This document shows positions 11,421 to 22,512 of a stretch of 38,974 bases of DNA, one piece after another. The stretch covers positions 1 to 38,974 of the forward strand of contig JAWQRN010000097.1 in NCBI GenBank assembly GCA_033557685.1, given 5' to 3'. This DNA is from Sperchopsis tessellata. Lineage: Eukaryota; Arthropoda; Insecta; Coleoptera; Hydrophilidae. How positions within the stretch are numbered: position 1 is the stretch's first letter; the number at the start of each line of letters is the position of its first letter. The notes under the pieces are model-generated. The model saw nothing but the letters and a program-made list of their open reading frames with translations. It was not told where the DNA came from and searched no databases. Position numbers and translations under genes: made by a program.

Positions 11421-11708
11421 TTCCTCCTCAAATATTGCCATTTGAATTTTCTGAAGAAGCTGTAAATGAAGGAGATGGTGTGTCTGTTCAGTGTACGGTA
11501 TCGAAAGGCGATTACCCCATAAATATTACATGGTCTTTGAATGGGCTATCTATAAAACGCAATGATGGAATTTTAGTAAACAGGGCTTCAAAAAGAGTTA
11601 GTACATTGAGTATTGATTCTGTTCAGGATATACATGTTGGAAACTATACATGTACTGCAAAAAATATAGCCGCATCTGTGTCTTTTACTACTATTTTGGT
11701 TGTCAATG
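11421..11708 (+). CDS. Dscam1: Dscam1 alternative Ig7 exon, variant V4
   Basis: Intact 288-nt variant. It begins VPPQILPFEFSEEAVNEGDG and has the first cysteine in SVQCTVSKGDYP. Tryptophan is in INITWSLNGLSI and the second cysteine in GNYTCTAKNIAASVS. The middle is NDGILVNRASKRVSTLSID, one residue longer than in the 285-nt class. The ending is ILVVNG rather than ILNVNG, and the invariant AG of the G strand is changed to AA (NIAAS). The acceptor is CAATAG. The donor GTAAAC is the only one in the array with A at +4, though it still lacks G at +5. Confidence 0.94.
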
Positions 11709-11944
11709 GTAAACTTTATTGATATGTTTCTTGTAGGTGTTCAATGGTAGATATTTTTAACTTTAGTTAAATCCAACTCCTTTGAAATCCTTTAAATATG
11801 AAAGAAGTATCAAATACTACAGAAATTTGTAAATTTAATTTTAATAATAGATTCAATGTAGAAAAATTGTAAGGATATTTTATAATAATTAATTGAAATG
11901 TCTATGCTATAAATTTCATTCTTAAGCATTAGTTAGACTGGCTG

Positions 11945-12151
11945 GTACAGAATCAATGAATGAAATTCAACTTCTACTTAATATATGGTAACAACGGGTT
12001 ACAGCCTAGTTGCCATCGAATAGTTTCAAATGAAAAAAGAGATAGAAATTTCAGTGATATTAATTTTCTAGAAGCTGATCATAGTAAATAGTATACTTGT
12101 AGGATACCAAAACGAATTGGTGAACTATACGACTTTTTTTTGCATTTAATG
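11945..12151 (+). pseudogene. Decayed Ig7 exon relic R2
   Basis: A strongly decayed copy. A readable frame gives RIVSNEKRDRNFSDI, then LEADHSK-stop-YTCRIPKRIGELYDFF, matching the E-F-G strands (EADHAGEYTC...NIAGE) of the 288-nt class. Upstream, ESMNE in another frame resembles the start of V6. The N-terminal cysteine and tryptophan are not identifiable. The expected donor position reads AATG|ATATTT, so GT is lost. The second half is convincing; the left boundary is approximate. Confidence 0.55.
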
Positions 12152-12292
12152 ATATTTTGTTTCATGTGTTTTGTAAGTAAGCTCTGTCACAATTCTTACT
12201 TACAGTACTTATTCTTATTTTGGTAAAACAGGTATTAAGTAGAAAATGTTTGTAATTTCTATTCCTATTGTTTTAATCAAACGTGTTGTTAG

Positions 12293-12577
12293 TTCCACCA
12301 CAGATTTCACCTTTCGATTTTGGGGAAGATGCAATAAATTCTGGAGATGTAGCTGTGGCTAACTGTGTAGTGATCAAAGGTGATCTACCGCTGACAATTA
12401 AATGGCTTTTGAACGGAAAATCAATTGTTAATATTCATGGAGTATCTTTTACGAATAATAAGCGTTCTAGTCAACTAAGTTTAGAATCTGTTTCATTTGA
12501 ACACGCTGGAGAATATACCTGTATTGGGAAAAATACAGCTGGAGAAAGCATTCACATGGCCATATTAAACGTTAATG
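12293..12577 (+). CDS. Dscam1: Dscam1 alternative Ig7 exon, variant V5
   Basis: Intact 285-nt variant and the first of the KRSSQLS subfamily that dominates the centre of the array. It reads VPPQISPFDFGEDAINSGDV. The first cysteine is in VANCVVIKGDLP, tryptophan in TIKWLLNGKSI and the second cysteine in GEYTCIGKNTAGESIH, ending AILNVNG. The middle is NIHGVSFTNNKRSSQLSLES. The acceptor is TGTTAG and the weak donor is GTATTA. Its ESIHMAILNVNG end resembles EYSHMAVLNVNG in V14, 13 kb away, which hints at a shared origin or conversion. Confidence 0.95.
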
Positions 12578-13074
12578 GTATTAGTTCTAAATATCAGATA
12601 CATATTTTTTTGTATTTGTATAATTCATTTTATTTTATATTTTACCTAACACAAAATCTAACCATTCTTTATTTTCTACCTGTAGAGTAGTTCCTAGAGT
12701 ACACATTAGTTTATATGAAATTAATTGAAAATATAAACAAAATCTTTTTGAATAACGATATGACACTTGAATCAATTGAAACGTACTTTTCTTATTAGCA
12801 AGTAATCCTTTTATGTTATTCTATAACCCAATTTACCCAATGGTTTAATTTTTTTTTAAGGATTTGAGGTGCTTGCCTCATCTTTAGATCGAATTATTAA
12901 AGAAACCAGCCTTGTTACTAGATTTAACCCTTCATTTATTGATTTACAGAATGTCAAAATTAAAAATTATATCACAATTTTCAGAAAGCTGTGGTCAAAA
13001 TAAAATAATTTGTCAAGAGAAAAAAAATATTACTACTTTTACAAAAATACCAGTATGTTGTTAATTTGCAACAT
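12578..13074 (+). other. Dscam1: Intron V5-V6, left part
   Basis: AT-rich intron without a recognisable exon or relic. It leads into a decayed DNA transposon. Confidence 0.55.
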
Positions 13075-14000
13075 TATGGAAATTTACTTAATTATGAAAA
13101 CAGTTTTTATCTTTCGTTAGACAAAGAGTCATACCACATTTTTCACATTTGAAATGCATATTATCTTTGCAACCTGATACTACATCTCTGCATTGTTTTA
13201 TTATACTTAGTCCAGTGAGCAAATTAGTCCATTCTTACATTTTTGGGAGAGGCATGAACCACAGGTCCTTTATAGTGTTTAGCATTTATTCCTATCTCAA
13301 CTTTGTTACTTGGTTTATCATGTTTTTTTTTATTTCCTTACTACCAATGAGACACAGGACTTGATAACTGTTATATCCAACAGATGATAAAATAATCTCA
13401 TATACCATTTTTTTAATCGTATGCACATTTTGTGACTACCAAGATGACAGTCCAGCTTATCTACGCTCCCATATGTATATTGTACTACTTGATAAAATTA
13501 GAGCAAGCAATAATAATTTTATTCTTTTCCTTCCTATCAAATCTTTTTACAGGATGATATATATCCTTTACATTTATGTCAACTGGATGGTTTGGAATTT
13601 TTTAATACTATAAATTAGTTTCTTTCATTGTCTTTTCAATTAGCCCATCATTGAAGAAGTATTTTAAAAAACCATAATGTGTATCTTACTCTATGTTCTT
13701 TTTGTGCTTAAAAATATTTTCTCTAACTCTGGTTTTATATTTTGATCCTCTGGATCTAATGTTGTCTACTGGTTCTTCTGGCAAATTATTTTCATTCCCA
13801 CAACCGCTTCAGGTAACCTAAATTGAAAAGCAAAATCATGTTTGAGATCATTGTCTTCTAATTCATAAGTAGTTTCATCAGGTACGTAAGTATCTATTAC
13901 ACTATCAGTATCTGAGAAATCAATGAAATCATTTATCCTCACTCTCATTAACCCAGTGTTCTTGAACTCTTGGTCTGTAACTGCGAAAACTGTATACATG
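13075..14000 (-). mobile_element. piggyBac-like transposase relic
   Basis: Read on the minus strand, an acidic N-terminal frame (13999-13766) is followed, after a frameshift near 13785, by NLPEEPVDNIRSRGSKYKTR. Then come FIK-stop-YNIHMGA, resembling the YNxxMGGVD motif of piggyBac transposases, and near the end a cysteine-rich tail MHFKCEKCGMTLCLTKDKNC with CF before a His/Asn. These are hallmarks of piggyBac-derived proteins. The catalytic core appears largely deleted and stops are frequent, so it is dead. It lies in the 4.3-kb intron between V5 and V6. Confidence 0.65.
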
Positions 14001-16259
14001 TTTTATAACAAAAATGTTTTTATTTATTTGGCATGCTGTCACTATGCTGCTTATAGGTTATAAGTGATAAATTACCACTCATATTGAAAATGCTGAAATC
14101 TGAGAATTGCACCACCTTTCTGACACAACTGATAGTGTATTGTAATTAGTAGGTATGATGCATATATACAGCATCATTGATATCTCACTCATTTAAACAA
14201 AACAGTTGAAATTCATAGTTATAGAGCTGTGCTGCATATTTGCAGCCTTATGTAATGAAGAGTTTATAATAATTGAAAACTGGAGAATGTGCTCATCACA
14301 AAACTTTCTCTACTACACTATTCAATATAAATTATGACATCGCTATCAATTCTCATTATTAGAACCATAACTTATTAATTAAATTTAAAAGCAATGGTAA
14401 TTCAACAGATGCAGTCTGACTCAATAACCATTGCTACATACTTAATAATAAAGAATGTAATAATAGTGGAATATGAAATAGAAATTTGATAGAAATTTTT
14501 TTTAACATTTAATGTAGCCTTAGTCAGAGTAAAGTTGCTTGTTAATAACTTATTACTGATGTATATCTTAATTGGAAAACTACCATCTACATTTTCCATT
14601 TAAATGTTTTTTTTTCTGATAGCAATTGACAGAGTCAAATATATTGGTTATATTCCCCTCTCACTCTGACATATGGAGACATCTAATTTTAATTTAAAAA
14701 AATATAATCTGGCTATTTTTCAGACAATTATGATTCTTTCGTTATAGGTTGGGGAATTATCAATATTTTTCCATTTTAGGCAAGAAAAACAAAACTAGTA
14801 CCCCTGAATGTACTACTTCTGGTAAAGCTACATTTCCCAAAATCAATTAGTGTCCTAAATTTGAAACTAAAATCATATATTCCAAAAACCACTTTTATAA
14901 GTTATCATATTTTTGAGTTATTATGCCAAAAATATTTAAATCTGTTTTAGAGGTCCAGAGATCCAGAGGTCGATTTTTTTATGATTACAATACTTTATCC
15001 TTAAGTAGATTAAGTAAAAAATAACAATTTCAAATTTTAAAAATAATATTTTAAGACCAGTTACGTACCTAGAATAAAATACAAATAATTTTAAAACCAG
15101 GAAACAAATGTATCAGGTAACCAAACTTGGATATAAATAATATAACAGTATTATTTTATTGATGTCATTGCCAAAAAAACATGAAAGTCTCTTTACGAAA
15201 TTGTCTGGAAAACAAGGAGGATAGGTCTGCCATCCTATTCTCCAATTTTTGTGCATTGACTGTATTAAGGTGCAAGGTTCAGTAGTTTAGGATGGCAGAC
15301 CCTACTACATCCTCCATGTTCCCCAAACATTTTGCCAAGTGACTACAATCATAATTCTCTAAATGTAACGGTGCATATTTTTATGAAAAAAACTTCCTTA
15401 GAAATAAAATAATACTATTATTGATATCAAAAACCAACAGAACGTATTTGATTACATGATAGATCAAACTAACATATCAAGTTATGAAAACATATACTAT
15501 AATAACAAAATCAAAAAGATACAACCTCTTTTAGACGAAACAGAAAAAAAACATAATGAACTGTGGAAGAAAATATGCCAACAATGCATTAATTACAATA
15601 ACATGGATTTATAACACTTACATAATTCATTATATACCTATTTAAATGGTCAATTATTAACAGAGTTTGGTAGAAACGGTTGTGCATGTGGGGGTGATAT
15701 TTTAAATGGACTTTGTTACTGAGATTGTGGAAAAAATAAATTATTTGATTAATTGATATTCTCTAAAAATTACATAAATCACGCAAAAAGAACGTAAGAA
15801 TCAATAGGAAATACAGGATGAAGGTCTTAGATCTATTGCAAACTTATATGCTAGTATTATTAAAAGTTTTAATATTAATATAAGTTACATGAAGTAAAAC
15901 ATTGAATGTAAAGCACAAATCACATTTGAAGATACAAACAAACAATTTAAAATTTTTATTCTAAAAACACTGTGTTTTTAATGTCCTTGGGAACAATTCA
16001 TAAGGAGGATCTTCCATCTGAGAATAGAATTATAAAACTTAGACTCAAATTTCCAGATTCAGTAGAATTGAGATGTCTGAAGAGTATACACTTTTCATCT
16101 TTACCGACAGAAGTTGAGAAACAAATATATGCCGTGAACTCAGTCAATATTCTCAGTTCACTAAAGATGGATTGACATGTAGTCTTTCTTGACAAAAACA
16201 CATATACACAAGAGCACGAACAGCCTGCTTCTGCAACAACCATACATTCACCATGACCA
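14001..16259 (+). other. Dscam1: Intron V5-V6, middle part with repeat fragments
   Basis: No Ig-like exon. Two repeat signals are visible. Bases 14710-14785 match the right end of the MITE at 31735-32020. An imperfect inverted repeat has arms at about 15193-15232 and 15283-15344 and a shared GTCTGCCATCCT core. Short frames at 15440-15720 (containing NELWKKICQQCINYNN and NGCACGGD) and 15972-16175 (TEVEKQIYAVNSVNILSSLK) look like decayed transposon proteins, but I do not recognise them. Confidence 0.5.
15185..15345. repeat. Imperfect inverted repeat (fold-back / MITE-like)
   Basis: The left arm contains GAGGATAG-GTCTGCCATCCT. The right arm, read as reverse complement, contains GAGGATGTAGTAGGGTCTGCCATCCT, and flanking bases (TGTCTGGAAAACA versus TGTTTGGGGAACA) also pair. 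A spacer of about 50 bases separates the arms. It could be a small non-autonomous element. No target duplication was found by eye. Confidence 0.55.
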
Positions 16260-16680
16260 AAGCATTAATATCGTAGGTCAGCCTTAAGTGGAAGACAGCA
16301 TGGTAAACTGTAAGTGAGTCTTTTTCCCAGCAACAGCCCTAACGTTCCACATAATGTATAATGCCTGTGATAGAATCTTGCTCAAGTGTAGTATATAACT
16401 GCCATGTAAATCTAGAATTAATATAGAGGCCCAAAACCAGAGATGTGAAGTAAACAGTCTAACTCTTAGCCCCATTCAAACTCAATCTGTCTGCCAGAAA
16501 CTATCTCCAAGATTCCAGAAAATTTGAGTTAGTCTCTCTATGCCATAAAGTGATATCATCAGCAAACCAAATCAGTGGAATTTTAGATTTATTTACCGAT
16601 AAAACCTATAAATTATAAGAAACAGAAGCTCCAAAATTATACCCCTATAGGGTTTATAGAGCTGCACTCTCCATTTAATC
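16260..16680 (-). mobile_element. Non-LTR reverse transcriptase fragment
   Basis: On the minus strand the frame reads IPLIWFADDITLWHRETNSN. FADD (16555-16566) is the catalytic box of a reverse transcriptase, and it is followed by LADRLSLNGAKS-stop-TVYFTS and LGLYINSRFTW, the usual order after that box. Only this part of the palm and thumb remains, with stops. It lies shortly before V6. Confidence 0.7.
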
Positions 16681-16832
16681 ATACCATTTGCTTTCTGTTT
16701 GTCAAGTACTTTTATTTTTACAAAAACTTGATGATATGATACTGCTTAAGCCAATCTAAAAAAACACCATTGTGCAGAATATATTTTATACACAGTAGAT
16801 TTTGGATAGGCAAATATTTTATGTTATTTTAG

Positions 16833-17120
16833 TTCTTCCTCAAATTGCTCACTTTGAATTTGGCAAGGAATCCATGAATGAAGGTGAAACAGCTTCTATA
16901 CAATGTACTGTAACTAAAGGTGACAGTCCTGTTGATATACAATGGTTCTTAAATGGCAAACAGATCACAAACATCAATGGTATATTTATAAGCAGTTTTG
17001 GAAATAGAATAAGCAGTTTACGCTTTGATTCTGTTAATGAGGATCATATCGGCGAATATACTTGCAAGGCTACCAACATAGCTGGTTCCATAAACTATAC
17101 AACACAGTTATCCGTAAATG
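16833..17120 (+). CDS. Dscam1: Dscam1 alternative Ig7 exon, variant V6
   Basis: Intact 288-nt variant. It begins VLPQIAHFEFGKESMNEGET, with the first cysteine in SIQCTVTKGDSP, tryptophan in DIQWFLNGKQI and the second cysteine in GEYTCKATNIAGSIN, ending TQLSVNG. The middle is NINGIFISSFGNRISSLRFD. The acceptor is TTTTAG and the weak donor is GTACAT. It is unlike the surrounding KRSSQLS copies and closer to V1 and V4 (ISSFGNRISS against TSVFGSQAS). It is isolated by a 4.3-kb intron on the left and by transposon insertions on the right. Confidence 0.94.
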
Positions 17121-17188
17121 GTACATATTTAAATATACTTATTATGTTAATGCTTCACTTCTAATCTGTATTTGTCCATGTACTACAG

Positions 17189-17274
17189 TCCCGTTCCAAA
17201 TTCTATCCTTTGCGTTTAGAGAAAATACTTTAAATTCTGGTGATGTGGCTATAGTGCAATATGCTGTTATTAAG
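17189..17274 (+). pseudogene. Truncated Ig7 exon relic R3 (5' third only)
   Basis: It begins 68 nt after V6 with a good acceptor (CTACAG) and reads VPFQILSFAFRENTLNSGDV, then AIVQYAVIK. The first Ig cysteine is replaced by Tyr. At KG(D) the similarity stops abruptly and a Tc1/mariner-like sequence follows. The rest of the domain is not found downstream, so the insertion was accompanied by loss of the 3' part. Confidence 0.85.
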
Positions 17275-17790
17275 TTACTTTCCTTATGTCAGATGATTCG
17301 TTTTATAATAATTTTCTATCCTCTTTCCGGTTTTACCGAAAATGTTTGCATTAGATCGCAGATTTAAAATTTAAAAAATCACTTCTAATTAAACTGAAAA
17401 TTAAGTCTGCGCCAATATTAGATAATGAAGAAATGGAATTACATATGCTAAATTCTGTTATAGACAACCCTAACATTTCACTAAGAGAAGTATCAAGAAA
17501 TTTATATATCTCTACAACAAATGTATTCAAAATTTTAAAGAAACATAACAAATAACCCTTAACCCAATGTCTGTTGCCTGGTGACAATGAATGTAGAATT
17601 ATTCTTTGTGAGTGGATTTTTCAAAAAAACTTTTGTTTACAAAATTATTCATTTGGAGTTATGAGGCTACAAAATATGAATTGTTATCATATTTGGCAAC
17701 ATGTCAGAAAATTTCTTTTCAGCATGAGGGGGCAACTGCACATAATGCATGAGTTTAGGATAGGAAATTACGAACCTTTAACTTGATCAT
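17275..17790 (+). mobile_element. Tc1/mariner-type transposase fragment inserted in relic R3
   Basis: Plus-strand frames read NPNISLREVSRNLYISTTNV, a helix-turn-helix typical of insect mariner-type transposases. After a stop comes LPGDNECRIILCEWIFQKNF, which is the linker before the first catalytic Asp in these proteins. The DDE domain is missing after that, and terminal repeats were not found. Right boundary approximate. Confidence 0.6.
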
Positions 17791-18489
17791 TACACTATAC
17801 AGACCGTATTATTTCTTTTGGATATACCTTGAAAATAAATTTTTTTAAAATGATTGGAACAGTAAAGAAGGGATGCATGGAAAAATTAGGACTAGTTTGT
17901 AGGATTATGGACGAGAACATAATTAGGCAGGTGATGATGAGTATTATAGTAGAAGTGTGATTATGTAAAAAACTTTAAAATATTTTTATTTATTTAAATT
18001 ACTGGTGGTTGTTATTTTTTTTGTTAATGTACTGTATAGCATATTGTAAATGTAAATATCTTCCATAGCCGCTACATTAAATGTTTAAATTGGAAATATT
18101 TCTATCTCCCAGGCACATATATTGCGGACTACATGAATTAGCAGAGTTACATCTGTCGATATATTAATAGCAGAATGCACTACAAAAGTCATTACAAACT
18201 GCGGGCGATTGATTTATTCATACTTTTTCGCGGATTGCCACTGCTTCATCAGTGAACCTGAAGTATTTACAGTATCAAAATATTATTGATCGTACTTTGG
18301 GTCGTTATCCTGCGAGAATGATCTCTTGAAACTTCCTGCAAACATTTCGGATTTTTTTTGCTATTGGTACAATATGATCTTCCATTCTCTTGAATTAGTA
18401 TTTTGTTGCTTATATAGATAAAAGAAAATTAAAACAAAAAAATATAATATCAAAATAATTTTTGTTTAAAAAAAAAAAAAAAAAAAACA

Positions 18490-18539
<50 letters not shown>

Positions 18540-18829
18540 AATGTCACACAAGTAAAAAATAATCATATTGAGTTACTTACCTCTGGATAACATTACTCTA
18601 CGTCCTGAACCAAACCAAACAATACATAAAATATTCGCACAAAAATAAAATCAGAGAATGTAAACCATATTCTGCAACAAATGCATAACATCTCCCTGCA
18701 TCTGGCATCAAAGATTGGAATGATGCACTACTATTGTTAATGTCATTACATATTGAAGAATGATTTCAAGTAGATTTCTAATCTTGAGACTGCTAAAAGA
18801 TTTCATGTTAACAGATAGTTTTCGAGTTA
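17791..18829 (+). other. Dscam1: Intron V6-V7, unassigned part
   Basis: AT-rich sequence with no Ig-like frame. It contains an A-run at 18468-18487 followed by an (AT)n tract, perhaps the tail of an old retroposed sequence, though I cannot identify a body. Confidence 0.5.
18493..18535. repeat. (AT)n microsatellite next to A-run
   Basis: About 21 uninterrupted AT dinucleotides, preceded within a few bases by a 20-base A-run. Simple-sequence tract in intron V6-V7. Confidence 0.97.
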
Positions 18830-18831
18830 TA

Positions 18832-19939
18832 AAGGTGTCCCAACAAGAACGGAAAATTTAAATTTGAAATAAAACACAGGTTTTTTTTTTTGAGAAAATA
18901 CCGAAATTTTGATTTAATCATAAAGTAGACATGTGGGAGTTATGTATGGAACAATATATCTGATAAATGCCCTCCTCGACTTGGCTGACACATTTGCGTT
19001 CTTTTAATGAAATTTTTAATCACTGTTTGTCATAACTGTGGCTGGATTTCAGTGATACAGCGTCTAATCTCCTTCATCTTGGGTAGTCTTGGGTTTGTTG
19101 ACATAAACCTTTGACTTCAAACAACCCCAGAGAAAGAAGTCCATACCGTCCATTTGAAGTACAAAAAACTGGGTTATCATGCTTCAATAACATTCGCCAT
19201 TGACTGTGTATTCCCGGCAGTGTCTTCAAAGAAAAATTGTCCAATGATACCTCCAGCCCAAAATCCACACCAAACAGTGACACGTTTGGTATGCATTTCC
19301 TTCTCATGAAACACATTTGGGTTTTCGTCACTCCAAATGTGGAAATTTTTCCAGTTTACGAAGTCAGCAACATGAAAATAGGCCTCACAGTTCACTTGTG
19401 GTTGTTCAATGAACTAATTAACGAATTCACTGAGTATGGTCTGTAGGCTTGAGTTGTTGAGTCAGTTGGATTTTGTAGGCATGAAGTCGCAAATCTTTTG
19501 TGAGGTTACGATGCATAGTGCTTCTTAAAATGTCCAATTCTTGAGCACAATGCTGAATGGATGATCCCGGACTCTCAGCCACATTCTGGCGAACAGCTGT
19601 AATGTTTTCTGCTGAACGACCTGGACGAACACGTGTCGATGGTTGACATCAGAAATCGACCCAGTTTCATCAAATTTTTTGATTATTCTCTTCATAGTTG
19701 ATGCACTTGGAACATTTTAATTACCAAAAATTGGACGCAATTTGTGAATCTTGGCAGTCAAACTTTCACCATTTTTGAAATAATGTTTAACAATAAGAAT
19801 GCGTTGTTATGTCGATTTGCGATCCATTTTTAATAATGGCGGACTGTCTACCATCGAACTGCCATAATGGTTTGACTGGCAAAGCACAACAGCAAAAATG
19901 GCACCAAATTTAAATTTTCCGCTCTTGTTGAGACACCTT
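18832..19939 (-). mobile_element. mariner-like DNA transposon, inactive, with terminal inverted repeats and TA target duplication
   Basis: The left end AAGGTGTCCCAACAAGAACG and the right end (reverse complement AAGGTGTCTCAACAAGAGCG) are near-identical and extend further into GGAAAATTTAAATTTG. Both are flanked by TA (18830-18831, 19940-19941). The minus-strand product starts MDRKST at about 19827 but has a stop at the seventh codon and many later ones. A readable core gives NFHIWSDENPNVFHEKEMHT and KRVTVWCGFWAGGIIGQFFF. A segment after a frame change matches the GMDFFLWG end-of-catalysis region. The residue expected to be the first Asp of the triad (SDEAxF) reads NCEAYF. Dead copy about 1.1 kb long. 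Confidence 0.93.
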
Positions 19940-19941
19940 TA

Positions 19942-20523
19942 AGTATTACTTCCTCAAAATTTAATTTAATGTAAAAACATATTCTTACACAATAGTTTTA
20001 AAGTTTCAAATATATTTACTAAAGGTATCTTAACAGATCAGTTGATTTCTGTGAACAATTTCAACCCTTTATTCGTGATGACAATAGAAACTGAGTGGAA
20101 TAAGCAAAGGGCAGAATTCCCAGAAGATCATATACTTAATAACTAGATTTAAGTATAGTCGTGAAAAGAATCCATATTTCCATGAATAGATAAAGCTTAT
20201 TAATTCTCTAAGATGTGCATATGGTGCACTTACACCACTGACTTGGATGAAATATTTTTTACCTGTGATATCAACAGAACTGCTAGCTATATAATTTTCA
20301 ACTAGTTACTAAAATAAGAAATATTTTTATAATTAAGGAGCAAGAAATTTCATTACTTCCACAAAATAATTATTTCAATTATATAGATCAGTTCTTTAGT
20401 GATGTTAAATATACATGCTACCCAAAAGTTAAAAAAAATTTACTTTGACAGCGAGATCTTGTATTTCTTTATTGTGATGACAGTTGTGTTTTTAGTTAAT
20501 AACTTTCAGATTCTTTATTCTAG
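19942..20523 (+). other. Dscam1: Intron upstream of V7
   Basis: AT-rich intron with no relic that I can support. It ends with TATTCTAG, the V7 acceptor. Confidence 0.55.
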
Positions 20524-20808
20524 TATCCCCTCAAATTTCACCATTTGAATTTGGTGAAGAAACAGTTAACACAGGTGATGTTGTTATGGCACTTTGTTCT
20601 GTTGTGAAAGGAGATCTTCCAATTGATATATCTTGGGCACTGAATGGAAAACCTATTCAAAACATTCATGGTATATCATTATCAAATACAAAGCGCTCAA
20701 GCCAACTCAGCATAGATTCAGTATACTTTGAACATGCTGGCGAATATACTTGCACAGCTAAAAATTCTGTTGGCTATACAATATACTCTGCTAAATTAAA
20801 TGTTAATG
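20524..20808 (+). CDS. Dscam1: Dscam1 alternative Ig7 exon, variant V7
   Basis: Intact 285-nt variant of the KRSSQLS subfamily. It reads VSPQISPFEFGEETVNTGDV, with the first cysteine in MALCSVVKGDLP, tryptophan in DISWALNGKPI and the second cysteine in GEYTCTAKNSVGYTI. The middle is NIHGISLSNTKRSSQLSIDS, the consensus of the subfamily. Val replaces the common Ala in N-S-V-G. The donor GTACTT is weak. It forms a tight pair with V8, 154 nt downstream. Confidence 0.95.
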
Positions 20809-20962
20809 GTACTTATTTTAAACACAAAGACTTTTAATGATAGAATATATTGGTTTATTTTATTTTGAATTTACGTAATATAAATGTACATACAAATTCA
20901 TGTACTTTTTCCTTCATTGTTAATTTTAGTTTCTTTATTTTCTCCTTATCATACCATTTTAG

Positions 20963-21247
20963 TTCCACCGCAAATTTCTGCATTCTACTTTAGTGAAGAA
21001 ACAGTGAATTCTGGGGAAGTTGCTATGGCAAGCTGCCTTGTAATAAAGGGAGACTTCCCTATCACCATTATATGGACTTTAAATAGAAAACCTGTAGGTG
21101 ACATTAATGGTATATCTTTGCTTAACAGTAAGAGAGCGAGTCAATTGAGTATAGATAATGTATATTTTGATCATGCTGGTGAATATACATGTATGGCGAA
21201 GAATGCTGCTGGAACAACGAGTTATTCTGCAGTTTTGAATGTCAATG
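20963..21247 (+). CDS. Dscam1: Dscam1 alternative Ig7 exon, variant V8
   Basis: Intact 285-nt variant. It begins VPPQISAFYFSEETVNSGEV, with MASCLVIKGDFP (first cysteine), TIIWTLNRKPV (tryptophan, Arg in place of Gly in LNG) and GEYTCMAKNAAGTTS (second cysteine). The middle is DINGISLLNSKRASQLSIDN. The acceptor TTTTAG and the weak donor GTATTG flank it. The long open frame read on either side (20884-21363) is intron: the hydrophobic stretch before the acceptor is not a signal peptide. Confidence 0.95.
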
Positions 21248-21676
21248 GTATTGTTTTGTATGATGTAAGCATTTTTATTTGTAGATTGGTGTATTTATGT
21301 ATTTACACAATCCTTTATTTTGTCCTGAACTTATTTTTCCTTCAATCCAAGATTTTATCATAATGTGTTCTGCAAGATATCTATAACACCAATAATAGCA
21401 ATTGTAGCAAAATTTACTGTATGCATTTACTACACAATTTTCTACCGAATATTATATTAATTTTTCATTTTCTTCCTAGAAATTGTGTTACTTAAATAAA
21501 TTAAATACCCAAATAAACATTACTTTTTGGTAGTATAAGAAGCATTATACTCTCATTCTCTCTTGTATCATTTGTATATCACAAGCTTAAATACTGAGCA
21601 TTTATAAGACTGCCAATTTCACAATATTGCATTTAAACAATGACATGTAAAATTTAGATGAAATTTGTTATTTCAG

Positions 21677-21884
21677 TCCCACCACCCTTATATCCTAATG
21701 GTGGAGACAGTGCCATGGCCAAAATGTTTTGTTGTGAATGGTGATTTACCTCTAACGCTATCTTGTACTTTAAGAAATAAATATATTTAGCAAATCCGTT
21801 CTAGTCAAATAACCTTAGTCGCTGTAAATTTTCAGCATGGTGGAGATTATTCATCTACAATTCAAACATTTTTGAATGTAAATG
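21677..21884 (+). pseudogene. Decayed Ig7 exon relic R4
   Basis: It keeps an acceptor (TTTCAG) and the VPP start, but the FDFGEE segment is deleted. A frameshift follows AMAK, then FVVNGDLPLTLSCTLRNKYI (the core Trp replaced by Cys), a stop, RSSQITLVAVNFQHGGDYSS with the second cysteine lost, and FLNVNG at the end. It is 77 nt shorter than intact neighbours. The donor GTATGA survives, so the splice site outlived the coding capacity. Confidence 0.9.
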
Positions 21885-22144
21885 GTATGAAAAAATAATT
21901 GAGTTTCAAAGAAGTTAACCCTTTTAATTCTTTTACATAATTAAAATTTTTATTCTAATCCTATTGATTTTGTGGAGGATGTTATTAAAAATGAGATGTC
22001 AGGCTCACTGATGGCATAAAATAACAGAAGGTCCAAGAAAAACATAGTTAATAAAATGTAGATTTATTCCTTTTAATATATTATTAATTCAGAAATTACG
22101 ATATTTTTTTTGTAATGAAGACTGTGTTACCATTGTGCTTTTAG

Positions 22145-22429
22145 TTCCACCACAAATAGCACCTTTTGAATTCAGTGAGGAGACAGTTAATTCTGGTGAT
22201 GTAGCAATGACAAATTGTTTGGTCATTAAAGGTGACCTACCAATTAACATTTCTTGGATGCTAAATAATCACCCTATACAACAAATTCATGGTATATCTT
22301 TAGCCAACATGAAACGCTCCAGCCAAATTAGCATAGATTCTGTATATTTTGAGCACGCCGGAGACTATACTTGTAGAGCAGAAAATGCTGCTGGTTTTGT
22401 ATCTCATTCTGCCATGTTAAATGTGAATG
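22145..22429 (+). CDS. Dscam1: Dscam1 alternative Ig7 exon, variant V9
   Basis: Intact 285-nt variant. It begins VPPQIAPFEFSEETVNSGDV and has MTNCLVIKGDLP, INISWMLNNHPI and GDYTCRAENAAGFVS, ending AMLNVNG. The middle is QIHGISLANMKRSSQISIDS. LNNHP replaces the common LNGKP in the C-C' turn, giving it a distinct surface loop. The acceptor is TTTTAG and the weak donor is GTATAT. It is closely related to V7 across the YFEHAG strand. Confidence 0.95.
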
Positions 22430-22512
22430 GTATATATTAATTTTTTTTAATTTAGGGTTTTTCTTAGAATTTGTTTTTTTTATGTTTTGAATTTGTAATT
22501 TCCCTATTTTAG

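Noticed and set aside
15998..16243. Minus-strand cysteine-containing frame
   Set aside because: It overlaps another unassigned frame on the plus strand and has no motif that I recognise. Neither is reported as a gene.
20884..20962. Hydrophobic run before V8 resembling a signal peptide
   Set aside because: It is the T-rich polypyrimidine and acceptor region of the intron; V8 is an internal exon.
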